Below, one piece after another: positions 50,492 through 59,957 of a DNA stretch of 64,000 nt (its first letter is position 1; every line of letters begins with the position of its first letter). Below the pieces are notes generated by a model, which was not told the DNA's origin, did not search any database, and worked only from the letters and a program-made list of their open reading frames with translations. Source of the DNA: an uncultured Sphingomonadales bacterium (GTDB lineage: Bacteria > Pseudomonadota > Alphaproteobacteria > Sphingomonadales > Sphingomonadaceae); assembly GCA_903839675.1 (NCBI GenBank), contig CAIMDB010000012.1, forward strand, positions 1 through 64,000. Direction: 5' to 3'. The position numbers were made by a program, and so were the translations under genes.

Positions 50492-50792
50492 CTTCTGTCC
50501 CTTTTTCATGAAAGCTTGGCAGCCCACGGGGCTCCAACGCACCCATGCCCACCAGCACATGGTAACGGATTGAAGCAGAAGATATTTAGGCCAGAACAGC
50601 TGTCATGCCTTGGCAGACCGTCGCCAAGAAACATGTGCCTATTCGGAACATTGTGTCCGTTTAATCCAACATATTCAGACTTGCATCCAACATGAATATT
50701 TCGTTAACTGGATCAGCAGGGTCGCACCTGTCCGGATACCGCAAAGCGGAGACGGACCAGAATAACCACTTTTTTGAATGGATATGCGACTC
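50492..50792. other. Divergent intergenic region with no gene
   Basis: About 300 bp between the carbonic anhydrase and the second PEP-CTERM gene, holding both promoters. The only structure seen is a 6-bp inverted repeat (CTTGGC...GCCAAG, 50609-50628) and a GTCCG...CGGAC pair near 50729-50757 just upstream of the PEP-CTERM start. No confident -35/-10 pair was found. Confidence 0.4.
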
Positions 50793-51428
50793 ATGAAAAA
50801 ATTTCTTATGGCAAGTGTTGCGCTTTTCGCGCTTCCATCCGGGGCCAACGCCGCCGTGACCCTCACTTTTGAAGGTCTTACGAATCTTCAGGAAGTCGGA
50901 AGTTTCTACGGACCAGATTATGTCTTTTCCCAGGGTTCGCTCGCGCTGATCGACTTTGACGCTGGCGGCAGCGGGAATACGGCCAACGAACCTTCGGGCC
51001 AAACTTCGCTCGTCTTCCTGAATGTGAACAGCGCGATCCTGAATGTAACCAACGGGTTCACAACCGGTTTCTCGTTCTTCTACTCGGCGAACTCAACCGG
51101 CTTTGTGTCCGTTTATGATGACTTCAACGCGGGTGGAAACCTGTTGGGGCAGATTGCCATCGTAAATCAATACAACCAAAATTGTGCCGGCGATCCGAGC
51201 GGATCTTATTGCAACTGGACGGCATCCGGTGTGGCATTTGGCGGTCTTGCCAAGTCGATCGACTTCGGTGGAACGGCCAACTTTGTGGTCTATGACAACA
51301 TCACTTTCGGTTCGGTCAATCCGGGCGGTGGCGTTCCTGAGCCGGCTGCGTGGGCGATGATGCTTGCTGGTTTCGGCCTTGTCGGTGGTGCGATGCGCCG
51401 TCGTCAGGCGAACGTTTCTTTCGCTTAA
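50793..51428 (+). CDS. Secreted PEPxxWA-CTERM protein (second of three)
   Basis: About 211 aa. Signal peptide KKFLMASVALFALPSGANA, a serine/glycine/asparagine-rich beta body, and the sorting tail VPEPAAWAMMLAGFGLVGG followed by AMRRRQ. ATG 50793 has GGAT nine bases upstream; ATGs at 50778 and 50784 are also possible and only lengthen the leader. The body contains two cysteines (NCAGDP, YCNW). Probably anchored or released by an exosortase; function unknown. Confidence 0.87.
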   Translation: MKKFLMASVALFALPSGANAAVTLTFEGLTNLQEVGSFYGPDYVFSQGSLALIDFDAGGSGNTANEPSGQTSLVFLNVNSAILNVTNGFTTGFSFFYSANSTGFVSVYDDFNAGGNLLGQIAIVNQYNQNCAGDPSGSYCNWTASGVAFGGLAKSIDFGGTANFVVYDNITFGSVNPGGGVPEPAAWAMMLAGFGLVGGAMRRRQANVSFA

Positions 51429-51450
51429 TCGTCACGCGAAGAACAGGGGA

Positions 51451-51481
51451 GGGCTCCGACGCATGTCGCCGGGGCCCTTTT
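51451..51481 (+). terminator. Rho-independent terminator after PEP-CTERM gene
   Basis: GC-rich imperfect stem starting GGGCTCCGAC, tetraloop GCAT, returning GTCGCCGGGGCCC with a small bulge, then a CTTTT tail. It lies 23 bp after the stop codon at 51428 and just before the 3' end of the helicase gene on the other strand. Confidence 0.65.
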
Positions 51482-51490
51482 CATTGGGCG

Positions 51491-53758
51491 TCAATCGAGA
51501 GTGACAAAGGTGTCGAGCACGCGTTTGCGGCCCGCTTGTTCAAAGTCGATCTCCAGCTTGTTGCCTTCAATCTCAGCGATAAGGCCGTAGCCAAATTTTT
51601 CGTGAAACACGCGTTGGCCGACGGAGAGATCAGACCGACCCTTATTGCCAAGGCTGACGGCGCTAGCCCGGGCCTCGACAATGCGGGTGGGGGCCGTTGA
51701 ATAGCTGGTTGAAGCCCGCTGCCAGCCCGGTCCGCGTCCGGTGCCTCGGTTCACATGGGCGAAGGGATCTGCATTTTGAGACCAGTTGGCCCGCCACATG
51801 CTTTCACCGCCGGACATAGAGTTTTCCTGCTCGACATGATCGGCAGGCAATTCCGAGATGAAGCGGCTGGGGATGCTCGACGTCCACTGGCCGTAGATAC
51901 GGCGGTTGGCGGCGTGGAGGATGGTGCATTTCCGCCGCGCCCGAGTGATGGCGACATAAGCGAGCCGGCGCTCCTCCTCCAAGCTTGCCATGCCGCCTTC
52001 GTCGAGCGCGCGTTGTGAAGGGAATACCCCTTCTTCCCATCCGACGAGGAAGGTGCGGTCAAACTCCAGCCCCTTGGCCGCATGGATGGTCATCATGGTG
52101 ATCTTCTCGCCATCGCCCTGCGCATCGTTGTCCATGACGAGGCTAACATGCTCAAGGAAGGCGCCAAGCGTCTCGTATTCTTCCATCGCGCGGACGAGTT
52201 CGTTGAGGTTTTCAAGCCGACCCGCGCTTTCGGCCGATTTGTCGGCCTGAAGCATGGCGGTGTATCCGCTTTCATCGAGGATCTGTCGTGCGAGCTCATA
52301 GTGCGGCAGGCTGGCCGAAAGGTCCCGCCAGCGGGCGATATCGCCGATGAACCCGCCCAGCGCGCGACGGGCCTGCGGGGTCAGTTCATCACTGTCGAGG
52401 ATCGCGACGGCAGCGTGGGAGAGGGGACCGCCCATGGCGCGGGCAAAGGTCTGGATGCGGGCAAGTGCTTTGTCCCCCAGGCCGCGCTTGGGCTGGTTGA
52501 CGATCCGTTCGAACGCTAAGTCGTCCGCCGGTTGGTTCACCAGTCGGAGATAAGCGAGCGCGTCACGGATTTCGGCGCGTTCGTAGAAGCGGAACCCGCC
52601 GATGATGCGGTAGGGCAGGCCGATGGAGATAAACCGGTCTTCAAACTCGCGAGTCTGAAACTGGGCCCGCACGAGGATTGCCAGTTCGTCAAGCGAGCCT
52701 CCGGCGCGCTGATGGTCCTCCGCCATTTCGCCCACGCGACGGGCTTCTTCCGGCCCGTCCCACACGCCGATGATCTCAACCTTGTCTCCGGCGTCAACTT
52801 CCGTCCACAATGTCTTGCCGAGCCGCCCGCCGTTCTTGGCAATCAGGCCGGACGCGGCGCCAAGGATGTGCGGGGTGGAGCGATAATTTTGTTCCAGCTT
52901 AATGACGGCCGCGCCGGGGAAGTCCTTCTCAAACCGTAGAATATTCGCCACTTCCGCGCCACGCCATGAATAGATGGACTGGTCGTCATCGCCGACGACG
53001 CAGATGTTTTTGCTCGATTGCGCGAGCAGGCGGAGCCACAGATATTGGCTCGCATTTGTGTCCTGATATTCGTCGACGAGGATATATTTGAACCGCTGCT
53101 GATAGCTTTGCAGCACGTCCCGATGGGCCTTTAGGATCGTCAGCATATGCAAAAGCAAGTCGCCAAAATCGCAGGCGTTCAACGCTTTCAGTCGGTCCTG
53201 ATAGATTGTGTAGAGTTTTGCGCCCTGACCGTCGGCAAAGCGCTGGCTCTCCGCTGCATCAACGTCCGCGGGTGTTAGGCCCTTATTCTTCCATTGGTCG
53301 ATTAACCCCGCCAGTTGTTTGGCGGGCCAGCGCTTCTCGTCCAGTTCAGCCGCCGTCACGATCTGCTTCAGCAGGCGCAGCTGGTCATCCGTATCCAGAA
53401 TTGTGAAATTGGATTGTAAACCAACGAGTTCAGCATGCCGCCTGAGCATCTTTGCGCAGATGGAATGGAATGTGCCGAGCCAGGGCATGCCCTCGACGGC
53501 ATCGCCGATGATCCGCCCAACGCGCTCTTTCATCTCGCGGGCGGCCTTATTGGTGAATGTTACCGATAGGATTTCTGATGGCCATGCGCGGCGCGTCGCG
53601 ATGAGATGGGCCAGCCGTGCGGTCAAGGCCGCTGTCTTCCCCGTGCCAGCGCCCGCCAGCATCAGGACAGGACCTTCACTGGTCAGCACAGCCTCACGCT
53701 GCGGTGCGTTCAAGCCACGGATATAGGCGGGTTCATCGAGATTTTCGGGTAACGTCAT
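51491..53758 (-). CDS. UvrD/PcrA-type DNA helicase
   Basis: 755 aa, superfamily 1A helicase for repair and replication. Walker A is AGAGTGKTAAL; others visible are VTFTNKAAREMKERVG, VDEYQDTN, GDDDQSIYSWRGAE, LEQNYRS, MTIHAAKGLEF and the C-terminal YVAITRARRK. The C-terminal 60 residues (VGQRVFHEKFGYGLIAEIEG) match the Tudor-like UvrD/PcrA tail. ATG 53758 is used. It is inserted between two PEP-CTERM genes on the opposite strand. Confidence 0.95.
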   Translation of the reverse strand: MTLPENLDEPAYIRGLNAPQREAVLTSEGPVLMLAGAGTGKTAALTARLAHLIATRRAWPSEILSVTFTNKAAREMKERVGRIIGDAVEGMPWLGTFHSICAKMLRRHAELVGLQSNFTILDTDDQLRLLKQIVTAAELDEKRWPAKQLAGLIDQWKNKGLTPADVDAAESQRFADGQGAKLYTIYQDRLKALNACDFGDLLLHMLTILKAHRDVLQSYQQRFKYILVDEYQDTNASQYLWLRLLAQSSKNICVVGDDDQSIYSWRGAEVANILRFEKDFPGAAVIKLEQNYRSTPHILGAASGLIAKNGGRLGKTLWTEVDAGDKVEIIGVWDGPEEARRVGEMAEDHQRAGGSLDELAILVRAQFQTREFEDRFISIGLPYRIIGGFRFYERAEIRDALAYLRLVNQPADDLAFERIVNQPKRGLGDKALARIQTFARAMGGPLSHAAVAILDSDELTPQARRALGGFIGDIARWRDLSASLPHYELARQILDESGYTAMLQADKSAESAGRLENLNELVRAMEEYETLGAFLEHVSLVMDNDAQGDGEKITMMTIHAAKGLEFDRTFLVGWEEGVFPSQRALDEGGMASLEEERRLAYVAITRARRKCTILHAANRRIYGQWTSSIPSRFISELPADHVEQENSMSGGESMWRANWSQNADPFAHVNRGTGRGPGWQRASTSYSTAPTRIVEARASAVSLGNKGRSDLSVGQRVFHEKFGYGLIAEIEGNKLEIDFEQAGRKRVLDTFVTLD

Positions 53759-53871
53759 CGTGTGAACGATTAGGGAACATTGGTCTGTTGGGCAAGGGGT
53801 CCCAAATCGGGACAGGGCCTTCACAAAACTCTGTTTGACGGGTGGATCTGAGTTTGATTAAAGAAATGTAA

Positions 53872-53901
53872 CCAATGTGGCGGCGTCCTTTTCCACATTG
53901 G
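53872..53901 (+). promoter_or_regulatory. Hairpin just upstream of the third PEP-CTERM gene
   Basis: Perfect 9-bp arms CCAATGTGG (53872-53880) and CCACATTGG (53893-53901) around 12 bases. Immediately downstream are AAAGGGG and the ATG at 53920. Such a structure near the ribosome site could be an operator or a leader hairpin controlling translation or RNA stability. Confidence 0.5.
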
Positions 53902-53919
53902 AAATAAAGGGGTTTTTTA

Positions 53920-54627
53920 ATGCGACTCGTTTCTTCTGTTCTGGCACTTGGTGTGCTTAGCCTGACGGCACCAGCATCTGCTGCAGTTGTATTATCGGAT
54001 ACGTTTGACGCTGAAAATGGCGGCGCGTCCTTCCTTACGTACACTGGCTTTTCCAACTTCGCTGTCACTGGTGGTGTCGACTTGGTGAAGAGTGGCGACT
54101 ATGGAATTTCGTGCAGCGGTTCGTGTGTTGATCTTGATGGATCACCTGGTCCGGGTCGGCTGACCAGCCTGCAATCTTTCGCCTTCTCGGCAGGCGACAT
54201 TGTTCGCTTTACCGCGACTCTTGGTGGAAACCAGCGAGACTCTGCTTCTGATGGCTTTTTCCTCGGCTTCAACTTTAGCGGTAACACGTCCCTGGTGGAC
54301 TATGGTTACAATTTTGCCAATCTCGGCGGAAACGACCAAATCGTTTTTGCAGGTGTGACGCCAGGCATTTCAACTTCCTACTCCATCCTTGGCAACGAGA
54401 GTTTCGGATCATATTCTCTGTTCTTCACGGCGGGGAACGCAGGCACGTTGAAATTCTTCGTTGGAACTAACAGCGCCGATAATGTTGGTCCGCTTCTCGA
54501 CAAGATTGCGCTGAGCATTGACTCGCGCGTGCCGGAACCGGCAGCTTGGGCCATGATGCTCGCGGGCTTTGGCCTTGTCGGTACAGCTATGCGACGTCGT
54601 GAAAAGATGGCAGTCACTTTCGCCTAA
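53920..54627 (+). CDS. Secreted PEPxxWA-CTERM protein (third of three)
   Basis: 235 aa. Signal peptide MRLVSSVLALGVLSLTAPASA, a glycine/serine/asparagine-rich body with SFGSYSLFFTAGNAGTLKFF resembling carbohydrate-binding-type PEP-CTERM proteins, and sorting tail VPEPAAWAMMLAGFGLVG followed by AMRRREK. AAAGGGG lies seven bases before the ATG. Two cysteines occur close together (SCSGSCVDLDG). Function unknown. Confidence 0.88.
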   Translation: MRLVSSVLALGVLSLTAPASAAVVLSDTFDAENGGASFLTYTGFSNFAVTGGVDLVKSGDYGISCSGSCVDLDGSPGPGRLTSLQSFAFSAGDIVRFTATLGGNQRDSASDGFFLGFNFSGNTSLVDYGYNFANLGGNDQIVFAGVTPGISTSYSILGNESFGSYSLFFTAGNAGTLKFFVGTNSADNVGPLLDKIALSIDSRVPEPAAWAMMLAGFGLVGTAMRRREKMAVTFA

Positions 54628-54655
54628 TTTTCGCTTCAACGTTTTAAGTTTACAG

Positions 54656-54687
54656 CGGCCTCGGGGCGACCCGGGGCCGTTTTCTTT
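54656..54687 (+). terminator. Rho-independent terminator after third PEP-CTERM gene
   Basis: A 10-bp stem CGGCCTCGGG/CCCGGGGCCG (one G-T pair) around the loop GCGA, followed by TTTTCTTT, 28 bp after the stop codon. A classical intrinsic terminator. Confidence 0.85.
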
Positions 54688-54779
54688 GAGATACTTCGTT
54701 TCCTCGACGCGAAGGGCTCGACACACACCGCGCAAACCGACAATGGCGATGACATAAGAAGCGGGGGAGCGAGCTGACC

Positions 54780-56036
54780 ATGTCCACACCAACATCGCAC
54801 AAGCGTGTGCTGGCCGCGTCGCTGGTCGGGACGGCGGTCGAATTCTACGATTTCTATATCTATGCCACCGCCGCCGCGCTCGTGTTCGGTCCACTCTTCT
54901 TCCCTTCAGAGGAACCCGGGCTGCAATTGCTCGCGAGCTACGCCAGCTTTTCCGTCGCCTTCTTTGCCAGACCTCTGGGCGCAATTGCATTTGGCCATTT
55001 CGGGGACCGGATCGGACGCAAGTCGACGCTCGTCACCTCGCTCCTCATCATGGGCCTATCGACATTCCTCATCGCCTTTCTGCCTACGCATGCCGTTATT
55101 GGCTGGTGGGCTCCGGTTCTGCTCTGCCTGCTGCGCTTCGGACAAGGTTTCGGCCTTGGTGGAGAATGGGGTGGTGCGGCGCTCTTAGCGGTCGAGAATG
55201 CGCCACCCGGCAAAGCTGCGCGCTATGGCATGTTCCCGCAATTGGGGGCGCCTGTTGGTTTCATCGCATCCAACGGGCTGTTCCTACTGCTGGGCCTGTT
55301 CCTTTCTGGAGATGATTTCAAGGACTGGGGCTGGCGCATTCCTTTTCTCGGCAGCGCGCTTTTAGTCGGTATCGGGCTTTGGGTTCGCTTGAAGCTAACA
55401 GAGACACCCGCTTTTGCTGCTGCCTTGGCTGAAGCGGCGCCACCAAAAGTGCCCTTTGGGGAATTGATGCGCGGCCATTGGCGCGAAGTTCTGGGTGGCA
55501 CGTTTGCTGCGGTCGCGTGCTTCGCGATCTTCTATCTCGCGACGGCCTTTGCCCTCGGTTATGGGACGACCAAATTGGGCATGGCACGCGAGGCCTTTTT
55601 GAGCCTCCAACTCTTCGCCATCCTGTTTCTGGCTGCGGGCATTATCGTCTCTGGTTTTGCTTCAGATCGCTTTGGCGCGGGCAATGTCCTGATGGCCGGT
55701 TGTGGCCTGACGATGTTGGTCGCGCTCACTATCGTGCCGACCTTGGGCAGTGGAGAGCCGCTGCTCGTTGCGCTTTTTCTATCGATGGCACTCTTTGCCA
55801 TGGGCCTTACCTATGGCCCGCTCGGCGCTTGGTTGCCCAGCCTGTTCCCGGCGCGGGTGCGCTATTCCGGTGCATCGGTGGCGTTTAACATGGCGGGGAT
55901 CTTGGGTGGCGGATTGGCGCCGCTGATTGCCCAGCGTCTGTCGGATAGCGCGGGTCTCGGCGCGGTTGGCGCCTATCTCGCGCTTTGCTCGGGCCTCAGC
56001 CTTGTGGGTCTGCTGGCACTGCGCGCAAAAGGGTGA
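54780..56036 (+). CDS. MHS-family MFS transporter
   Basis: 418 aa, twelve helices. GTAVEFYDFYIYATAAA at the N-terminus and FGHFGDRIGRKSTL in loop 2-3 mark the metabolite:H+ symporter family (KgtP, ProP, ShiA). The ligand, probably an organic acid or osmolyte, cannot be told. The last 41 bp overlap the converging rsmD gene. Confidence 0.9.
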   Translation: MSTPTSHKRVLAASLVGTAVEFYDFYIYATAAALVFGPLFFPSEEPGLQLLASYASFSVAFFARPLGAIAFGHFGDRIGRKSTLVTSLLIMGLSTFLIAFLPTHAVIGWWAPVLLCLLRFGQGFGLGGEWGGAALLAVENAPPGKAARYGMFPQLGAPVGFIASNGLFLLLGLFLSGDDFKDWGWRIPFLGSALLVGIGLWVRLKLTETPAFAAALAEAAPPKVPFGELMRGHWREVLGGTFAAVACFAIFYLATAFALGYGTTKLGMAREAFLSLQLFAILFLAAGIIVSGFASDRFGAGNVLMAGCGLTMLVALTIVPTLGSGEPLLVALFLSMALFAMGLTYGPLGAWLPSLFPARVRYSGASVAFNMAGILGGGLAPLIAQRLSDSAGLGAVGAYLALCSGLSLVGLLALRAKG

Positions 56037-56553
56037 TGCGCGCTTTCCCATAGTCGCGCTGGACGTCCACCTCGAACCCGGCGACGTCAACAGTCTCCTT
56101 GCGAGAGGTTTCAATGCTGACAAGGGTGGCGGGGCCAATCCAGCCCAAGCGGCCCAGCCTGTCGAGCGCGACGGATCCGGCGCCACTCTCATAGGGCGGG
56201 TCCATCATCACCAAGTCCAACGGCGCGCGGGCAGGCGGCAAGGCGAGGACGGAGCCCTGACGGATTTCAGCGCCTGTGGCTCCAAGTTTTGCGATGTTGG
56301 TCTTGAGCGCATCAACGGCGGCGCGGTCCTGCTCCACAAAGATGCAACTGGCAGCCCCACGGGAAAGCGCTTCTAACCCGAGTGCGCCAGAACCTGCGAA
56401 CAGGTCTGCCACACCTAAGCCTTCAAAACTTCCAAAGCGGCTGACGAGCATAGAGAACAGCGCCTCCCGCGTCCGGTCTGCGGTCGGGCGGGTCGCGTCT
56501 CCCTTGGGCGCGACCACGGGACGGCCGCGCCATTTTCCGGCAATGATCCTCAT
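55996..56553 (-). CDS. rsmD: 16S rRNA (guanine-966 N2)-methyltransferase RsmD
   Basis: 185 aa. Starts MRIIAGKWRGRPVVAP, which is typical of RsmD. The SAM site is VADLFAGSGALGLEAL and the catalytic DPPY motif is MMDPPYESG. It overlaps the pseudouridine synthase stop by four bases, so both rRNA-modifying genes are coupled. The 3' end lies within the MHS transporter's last codons on the other strand. Confidence 0.94.
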   Translation of the reverse strand: MRIIAGKWRGRPVVAPKGDATRPTADRTREALFSMLVSRFGSFEGLGVADLFAGSGALGLEALSRGAASCIFVEQDRAAVDALKTNIAKLGATGAEIRQGSVLALPPARAPLDLVMMDPPYESGAGSVALDRLGRLGWIGPATLVSIETSRKETVDVAGFEVDVQRDYGKARITLLRAVPADPQG

Positions 56554-57404
56554 GGACGACGCGGTGGCCGCGAATGTTGCCGTTTGGCAGCGGCAGGCGA
56601 GGATGGTGTGCGGCGCGGGGATGAGGGTGCAGCGTACGGCCCCCTTTCAGGCGCCTTTTCCTTCGCCCCCCCCTGTTTGGCGAGCGACTGTCGGAACATG
56701 AATAGTTGATTGCGATCGATTTCGGCGACTTCACCGCGTTCCAAATCACCCAGACCAAAGGGGCCATAGCTGGTGCGGATCAGGCGGGAGACGCGCAGGC
56801 CCAGATGTTCAAGCACGCGACGGACTTCGCGGTTCTTGCCTTCGGTCAGGCGCATTTCAACCCATGTATTTGCGCCCGTCCGGCGCTCCAGATTGGCATC
56901 GATGGAGCCATAGCGGACGCCGTCAATCTCAATCCCGTGGATCAGCTCTTCCAATTGAGCCTGGCTGACATTGCCATAAGCGCGGGCACGGTAGGAACGG
57001 ACAACGCCAGTAGAGGGTAATTCAAGTTGCCTCTTCAACTCGCCATCGGTGGTGAGCAGCAGCAATCCTTCGGTATTGAGATCGAGCCGCCCGACAGGCA
57101 CCACACGAGGAAGGCCCTTTGGCAGCACGTCATAAATTGTACGACGCCCCTGAGGATCACGTTCTGCGGTCAGAACACCAGACGGCTTGTGGAAGCAGAA
57201 CAGCTTGGCAGCTTTGGGCGGCGCAACAGGCTTACCGTCGACGGTTACGCCCGTCAGGCTGGTCAGGATGGTGGCGGGCGTTTCAATAGGAACGCCATCA
57301 ATTGCGATGCGGCGATCTTCGATCATGCGTTCAATTTCGCGGCGCGAGGCAATGCCGGCACGGGCCAAAAGCTTGGCGATGCGCTGCGGTTCGTTCATAC
57401 TCAT
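56550..57404 (-). CDS. Pseudouridine synthase, RsuA/RluB family
   Basis: 284 aa. An N-terminal S4 RNA-binding domain (RIAKLLARAGIASRREIERMI) leads to the synthase domain with catalytic D108 in VGRLDLNTEGLLLLT. The last 40 residues are a basic, serine/proline-rich tail common in RluB-like enzymes. It probably modifies 23S rRNA; the exact base is uncertain. Start ATG 57404; ATG two codons later is possible. Confidence 0.9.
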   Translation of the reverse strand: MSMNEPQRIAKLLARAGIASRREIERMIEDRRIAIDGVPIETPATILTSLTGVTVDGKPVAPPKAAKLFCFHKPSGVLTAERDPQGRRTIYDVLPKGLPRVVPVGRLDLNTEGLLLLTTDGELKRQLELPSTGVVRSYRARAYGNVSQAQLEELIHGIEIDGVRYGSIDANLERRTGANTWVEMRLTEGKNREVRRVLEHLGLRVSRLIRTSYGPFGLGDLERGEVAEIDRNQLFMFRQSLAKQGGAKEKAPERGPYAAPSSPRRTPSSPAAAKRQHSRPPRRP

Positions 57405-57439
57405 GGCGGGGCCAGTAGCGGAATTGGCAGCCGATGTCT

Positions 57440-58594
57440 TTAGCGGAGAAGCCGCGCCTCAATCTCATCATGGAAACGGCGGATGCCTGTCTCAAGTGTG
57501 CCGAGAGTGAGATGATCGATAGCGCCGGAAGATAGGCCTTCCTGACCCAAAGCTGCAGCGCGGAAATCTTCTGCTGCAAACACACCGCCGTCGAGCAGGT
57601 CCCAACTGCGCTGCCAGTGCGACATCGCTTTTTCCGTCTTCGGCTCTTCGGGGATGAGCATGAAGTCTTCCACCAAAGTGCGCCCAACTGACTGCGGCAT
57701 CAGCACCATAAGGTTCACATAATCGGGGCTGACAACCATGATTGTGGCGGGGAAAAGCTGATAAGCGAAGGTGACGGCTTTGCGGAGCTGAGGCCAGTCG
57801 CCAAGGTCCATCGTCGCCAGATCAGCGGCGCGGCCGACGGCCGAACGCTGATGCGGGCCGATGCAATCCCCCGACGTCACGCCATCCTTGAAGAAGGGGC
57901 CAATCGTCGATGCATGGAGCCTTGAGACATGATAGCTTTCCAGAAACGCATCCATGATGAGCTTCCAGTTTGAGGCAACTTCATGTGTCCGACGGTTGAA
58001 GAGGTGCAGGTCTCGCATTCCAAAGGCATCAAAATCTGCGCCAAGGGCATCGGCTTCACCAAAGTCCGCGTCCTCGCTGGGTGCAAACCAGATGAGCCCG
58101 CCAGCTTCGCGGCTTGGTAGTTCTTTCAGGCCATGGGTCGTTTTGTCGAAGCCGGGGAAGGTTTCAGGTCGCGGCAAGCCGACAAGCGCGCCGTCCATGG
58201 CATAGGTCCATGCGTGATAGGGGCAGACCATGCGGGCCGCGCAGACGGTCTCCTGTCCCTCAACAAGTCGGGTGCCACGGTGGCGGCAGACGTTGAGGAA
58301 AACGTGCGCCTTACCGTCCTTGTCGCGCGTGATGAGCAGAGGACGGCCAAAGCCTTCATGCGGCACCGCCATATTGGATTCCGGCACCAGCGCTGACGGT
58401 GCGATAACCTGCGGCAACCGGTCGAATAATATGCCCTTTTCCTGCGCAAACCAGTCTGGGTCGGTATAACGACTGGCCGGCACCGTGGTGATGGCCACAG
58501 GCGCCTGAACACTGTCGTCCGCAATGCGTTGGGCAAGCGCGACTTGTCCCACAGTGGGCGTCATCATGTTCACGACGGGGCTATCCTTCTCCAT
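57440..58594 (-). CDS. Rieske non-heme iron oxygenase, alpha subunit
   Basis: 384 aa. Rieske cluster ligands C103-R-H105 and C124-x2-H127 (CRHRG, CPYHAW) precede the catalytic domain with the mononuclear iron site [19 protein letters not shown] (N208, H221, H226). Ring-hydroxylating oxygenase type; substrate not predictable. No reductase or ferredoxin gene is adjacent. Start ATG 58594, with ATGs 9 and 10 codons later possible. Divergent from the AmpG-like gene. Confidence 0.9.
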   Translation of the reverse strand: MEKDSPVVNMMTPTVGQVALAQRIADDSVQAPVAITTVPASRYTDPDWFAQEKGILFDRLPQVIAPSALVPESNMAVPHEGFGRPLLITRDKDGKAHVFLNVCRHRGTRLVEGQETVCAARMVCPYHAWTYAMDGALVGLPRPETFPGFDKTTHGLKELPSREAGGLIWFAPSEDADFGEADALGADFDAFGMRDLHLFNRRTHEVASNWKLIMDAFLESYHVSRLHASTIGPFFKDGVTSGDCIGPHQRSAVGRAADLATMDLGDWPQLRKAVTFAYQLFPATIMVVSPDYVNLMVLMPQSVGRTLVEDFMLIPEEPKTEKAMSHWQRSWDLLDGGVFAAEDFRAAALGQEGLSSGAIDHLTLGTLETGIRRFHDEIEARLLR

Positions 58595-58637
58595 TTATCG
58601 CGCTAGTTTGCCCGAATTCGAGCGGGGAGCAAGTTGC

Positions 58638-59957
58638 ATGAGTGAAGCCAGCCAATCCGTAGGGTCAGCTGAACCGGGCCTATGGGGCGCGGTAAAGCCT
58701 TATCTGGAAAAGGAATCGCTCGCTGCCTTCTTTGTCGGCGTCTCTTCTGGCTTTCCCTATGCGATGATTGGGGCCACGCTGACGACCCGCTTGGCGCAGG
58801 ATGGCATCGACAAAAAGACCGTCACCGCCTTCACGCTCGCCTTTCTCGTCTACAATCTCAAGGTGTTTTGGGCCTGGATCGTTGATGGCATTCGCCTGCC
58901 GTTGATCGGCCATATGGGCCAGCGGGTGTCTTGGCTTATGGTCTCCGGCCTTGCCGTGATGGCGGCTGTCGTAAATCTGGCGCTGGTGGACCCGTCGGCG
59001 GACATTGGCGTGACGGTTTTGGCCGCAATTCTTGTTGGTGCAGCAGGCGCCACGTTCGACATCGTGATTGATGCTTACAGGATCGAGACGCTAAAGCCCT
59101 ACCAGCTCGGCGTTGGCTCCGGCATGTCGCAATATGGGTGGCGGATTGGGTCGGCTGGGGCAGGGGCGTTGGCGCTGGTGCTGGCAGACCGGATTGGATG
59201 GTCGGCAGCCTATATGGCGTGCGCGCTGTTCGCGCTTCCGGCGATGCTGACCGGACTCTTTATGGGTGAACCGAAGCGGCATGTGGTGACGAACGAAAAG
59301 CGCTCAGTGAGTGATGTGCTTGCTTCAATCATTGGCCCGTTCACGGAGTTTTTTCAAAGGTCGGGCGCTCTGCTCGTGCTGCTGTTCATTCTCGTCCACA
59401 AGATTGGTGATACGCTTGCAAACCTGACGTTCCGCCTGCTGTTTGATGACCTTGGCTACACCAATGATGAGATCGCAATTTGGGATGTGGGCGTCGGCTT
59501 CTGGGCATATTTGATTGGAATCTTCATTGGCGGCGTTGCCTTCACGAAGCTTGGCCTGAAACGCTCCGTCCTGATTGCGCTGGTGTTGATGGCATTCTCC
59601 AATTTGAGTTTCGCCGGATTGGCCGCGTCCGGCCACAGCAATCTTGCAATGGCCGGGGCCATTGGATTTGAAAACATGGCGAGTGGTTTCGGTGGAGTCG
59701 TCGTCGTCGCCTACTTCTCGGCTTTGTGCGACCTGCGCTTTACCGGCGCGCAATATGCGCTGATTTCCGCTGGCGCGAGTGTCGTCGGACGCTTCCTGAC
59801 CGGCACCACGGCGGGCGGGCTGATTGAGTCGCTAGGCTATGTGAACTTCTATCTGCTGACGACGGTTGCCGCAGTGCCGGGCATCCTCATCTTCTGGATC
59901 ATGATGCGAACAGGTCTGGTGGATGCGGCGATGGGAACGGCAGGCGAAAAGGCCTAG
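58638..59957 (+). CDS. AmpG-like muropeptide permease (MFS)
   Basis: 439 aa with about twelve helices. KESLAAFFVGVSSGFPYAM, LVYNLKVFWAWIVDGI and ATFDIVIDAYRIETLKPYQLG resemble the AmpG family importing anhydro-muropeptides for cell wall recycling. ATG 58638 has GGGGAGC upstream; an open frame before it lies inside the Rieske promoter. The 3' end overlaps folC by four bases. Confidence 0.85.
   Translation: MSEASQSVGSAEPGLWGAVKPYLEKESLAAFFVGVSSGFPYAMIGATLTTRLAQDGIDKKTVTAFTLAFLVYNLKVFWAWIVDGIRLPLIGHMGQRVSWLMVSGLAVMAAVVNLALVDPSADIGVTVLAAILVGAAGATFDIVIDAYRIETLKPYQLGVGSGMSQYGWRIGSAGAGALALVLADRIGWSAAYMACALFALPAMLTGLFMGEPKRHVVTNEKRSVSDVLASIIGPFTEFFQRSGALLVLLFILVHKIGDTLANLTFRLLFDDLGYTNDEIAIWDVGVGFWAYLIGIFIGGVAFTKLGLKRSVLIALVLMAFSNLSFAGLAASGHSNLAMAGAIGFENMASGFGGVVVVAYFSALCDLRFTGAQYALISAGASVVGRFLTGTTAGGLIESLGYVNFYLLTTVAAVPGILIFWIMMRTGLVDAAMGTAGEKA

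Noticed and set aside
50609-50628. Possible sigma-54 promoter (TTGGCAG...TCGCC) before the second PEP-CTERM gene
   Set aside because: The GG and GC doublets are nine rather than ten bases apart and the -12 element lacks TTGC; it reads better as a weak inverted repeat.
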